The notes beneath the pieces are model-generated. The model was not told the origin of the DNA and did not search any database. It saw only the letters and a program-made list of their open reading frames with translations. The translations under genes and the position numbers were made by a program. Of a stretch of DNA of 7,089 nucleotides, positions 6,712-7,089 are shown piece after piece; the stretch's first letter is position 1; each line of letters starts with the position of its first letter. Source of the stretch: Chitinophagaceae bacterium (GTDB lineage Bacteria > Bacteroidota > Bacteroidia > Chitinophagales > Chitinophagaceae); NCBI GenBank assembly GCA_947463755.1, contig CANHUK010000074.1:1-7089 (forward strand), read 5' to 3'.

Positions 6712-7089
6712 ATGCCCCCGCCCGAACTATTGGCGACTTCAGATCATGATAAAAAAGGAAGGTCCAACCCTCCGAAACACCCTGCTCCCACCATTGCTGA
6801 CGCAATGACATCGCCCTCCTCCCGTCATGATCATACTTGGCCATGAACCGGTGACGCATCTGATGCAACTGAGGCGCTTCATCTCCCCCAAAAAATATCT
6901 GTTGCCCACCCGATTCGATCCAGAAGACCTGGTGGTAGGGGGAGTGCCCGCTGCTCATTGCATAGCGTATATGCTCGCCGATCAGCCCGTCGCCTTCATG
7001 AAATACCAACCGGTCGCTGTCGGCCAGAAAAGCAAGGGATTCCGGACGATAAGATGAGGAACCACCCCGCATGGCCGTCTCGTACTCCA
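6710..7089 (-). CDS. MBL-fold metallohydrolase (C-terminal part)
   Basis: The reading frame on the - strand is open to the right edge, so the gene starts beyond it; the ATG at 7072 is internal (EYETA precedes it in frame). About 126 residues are visible. SSGHSPYHQVFWIESGG carries the conserved GHSPxH metal-binding histidine motif (GHTPGH in many relatives), IFFGGDEAPQ supplies the bridging aspartate, and WTFLFYHD near the end supplies the last histidine. This is the C-terminal half of a metallo-beta-lactamase superfamily hydrolase, the superfamily that includes glyoxalase II and lactonases. The N-terminal HxHxDH motif lies outside the window, so the substrate cannot be judged. The stop codon TAA (6712-6710) lies within the terminator of the convergent sigma cluster. 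No terminator of its own is visible within the window. Confidence 0.87.
   Translation of the reverse strand, partial: EYETAMRGGSSSYRPESLAFLADSDRLVFHEGDGLIGEHIRYAMSSGHSPYHQVFWIESGGQQIFFGGDEAPQLHQMRHRFMAKYDHDGRRAMSLRQQWWEQGVSEGWTFLFYHDLKSPIVRAGA

Overview
The window looks like chromosomal DNA from a fairly GC-rich member of the Bacteroidota, probably near Chitinophagales or Saprospirales. Four things point there. Start codons mostly lack a Shine-Dalgarno sequence. A TTTG/TAnnTTTG-type promoter can be seen. The transketolase is split, with a stand-alone C-terminal subunit. An ECF sigma factor is followed by a cysteine-free membrane protein carrying the F-x-VP-x-x-YF motif that I know from Bacteroidota. 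No rRNA, tRNA, CRISPR array, insertion sequence or phage gene is visible.

Layout on the + strand: (1) the 3' end of a DUF47/PhoU-like protein and a complete PiT phosphate permease, 13 nt apart, forming a phosphate uptake pair; (2) rfbA (glucose-1-phosphate thymidylyltransferase) with its own Bacteroidota-type promoter, then galE (UDP-glucose 4-epimerase), a nucleotide-sugar block supplying surface polysaccharide precursors; (3) the C-terminal (pyrimidine-binding plus C-terminal domain) subunit of a split transketolase, closed by a strong intrinsic terminator; (4) a three-gene cluster of ECF sigma factor, single-pass membrane protein (likely anti-sigma factor or regulator) and secreted Spy/CpxP-like small protein, closed by a second strong terminator. 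On the - strand, converging on that terminator, lies the C-terminal part of an MBL-fold metallohydrolase that runs off the right edge.

Most genes are ordinary housekeeping or envelope genes. The most interesting part is the sigma/membrane/Spy-like cluster at 4810-6559. Its architecture resembles the CnrH-CnrY-CnrX type of envelope or metal-sensing system: a cytoplasmic sigma factor, a membrane-bound regulator and a periplasmic helical sensor. All three proteins lack cysteine, which argues against a zinc-binding (ZAS) or thiol-redox mechanism. The terminator hairpin ends only 17 nt before the sigma start codon, so transcription of this cluster needs explaining.
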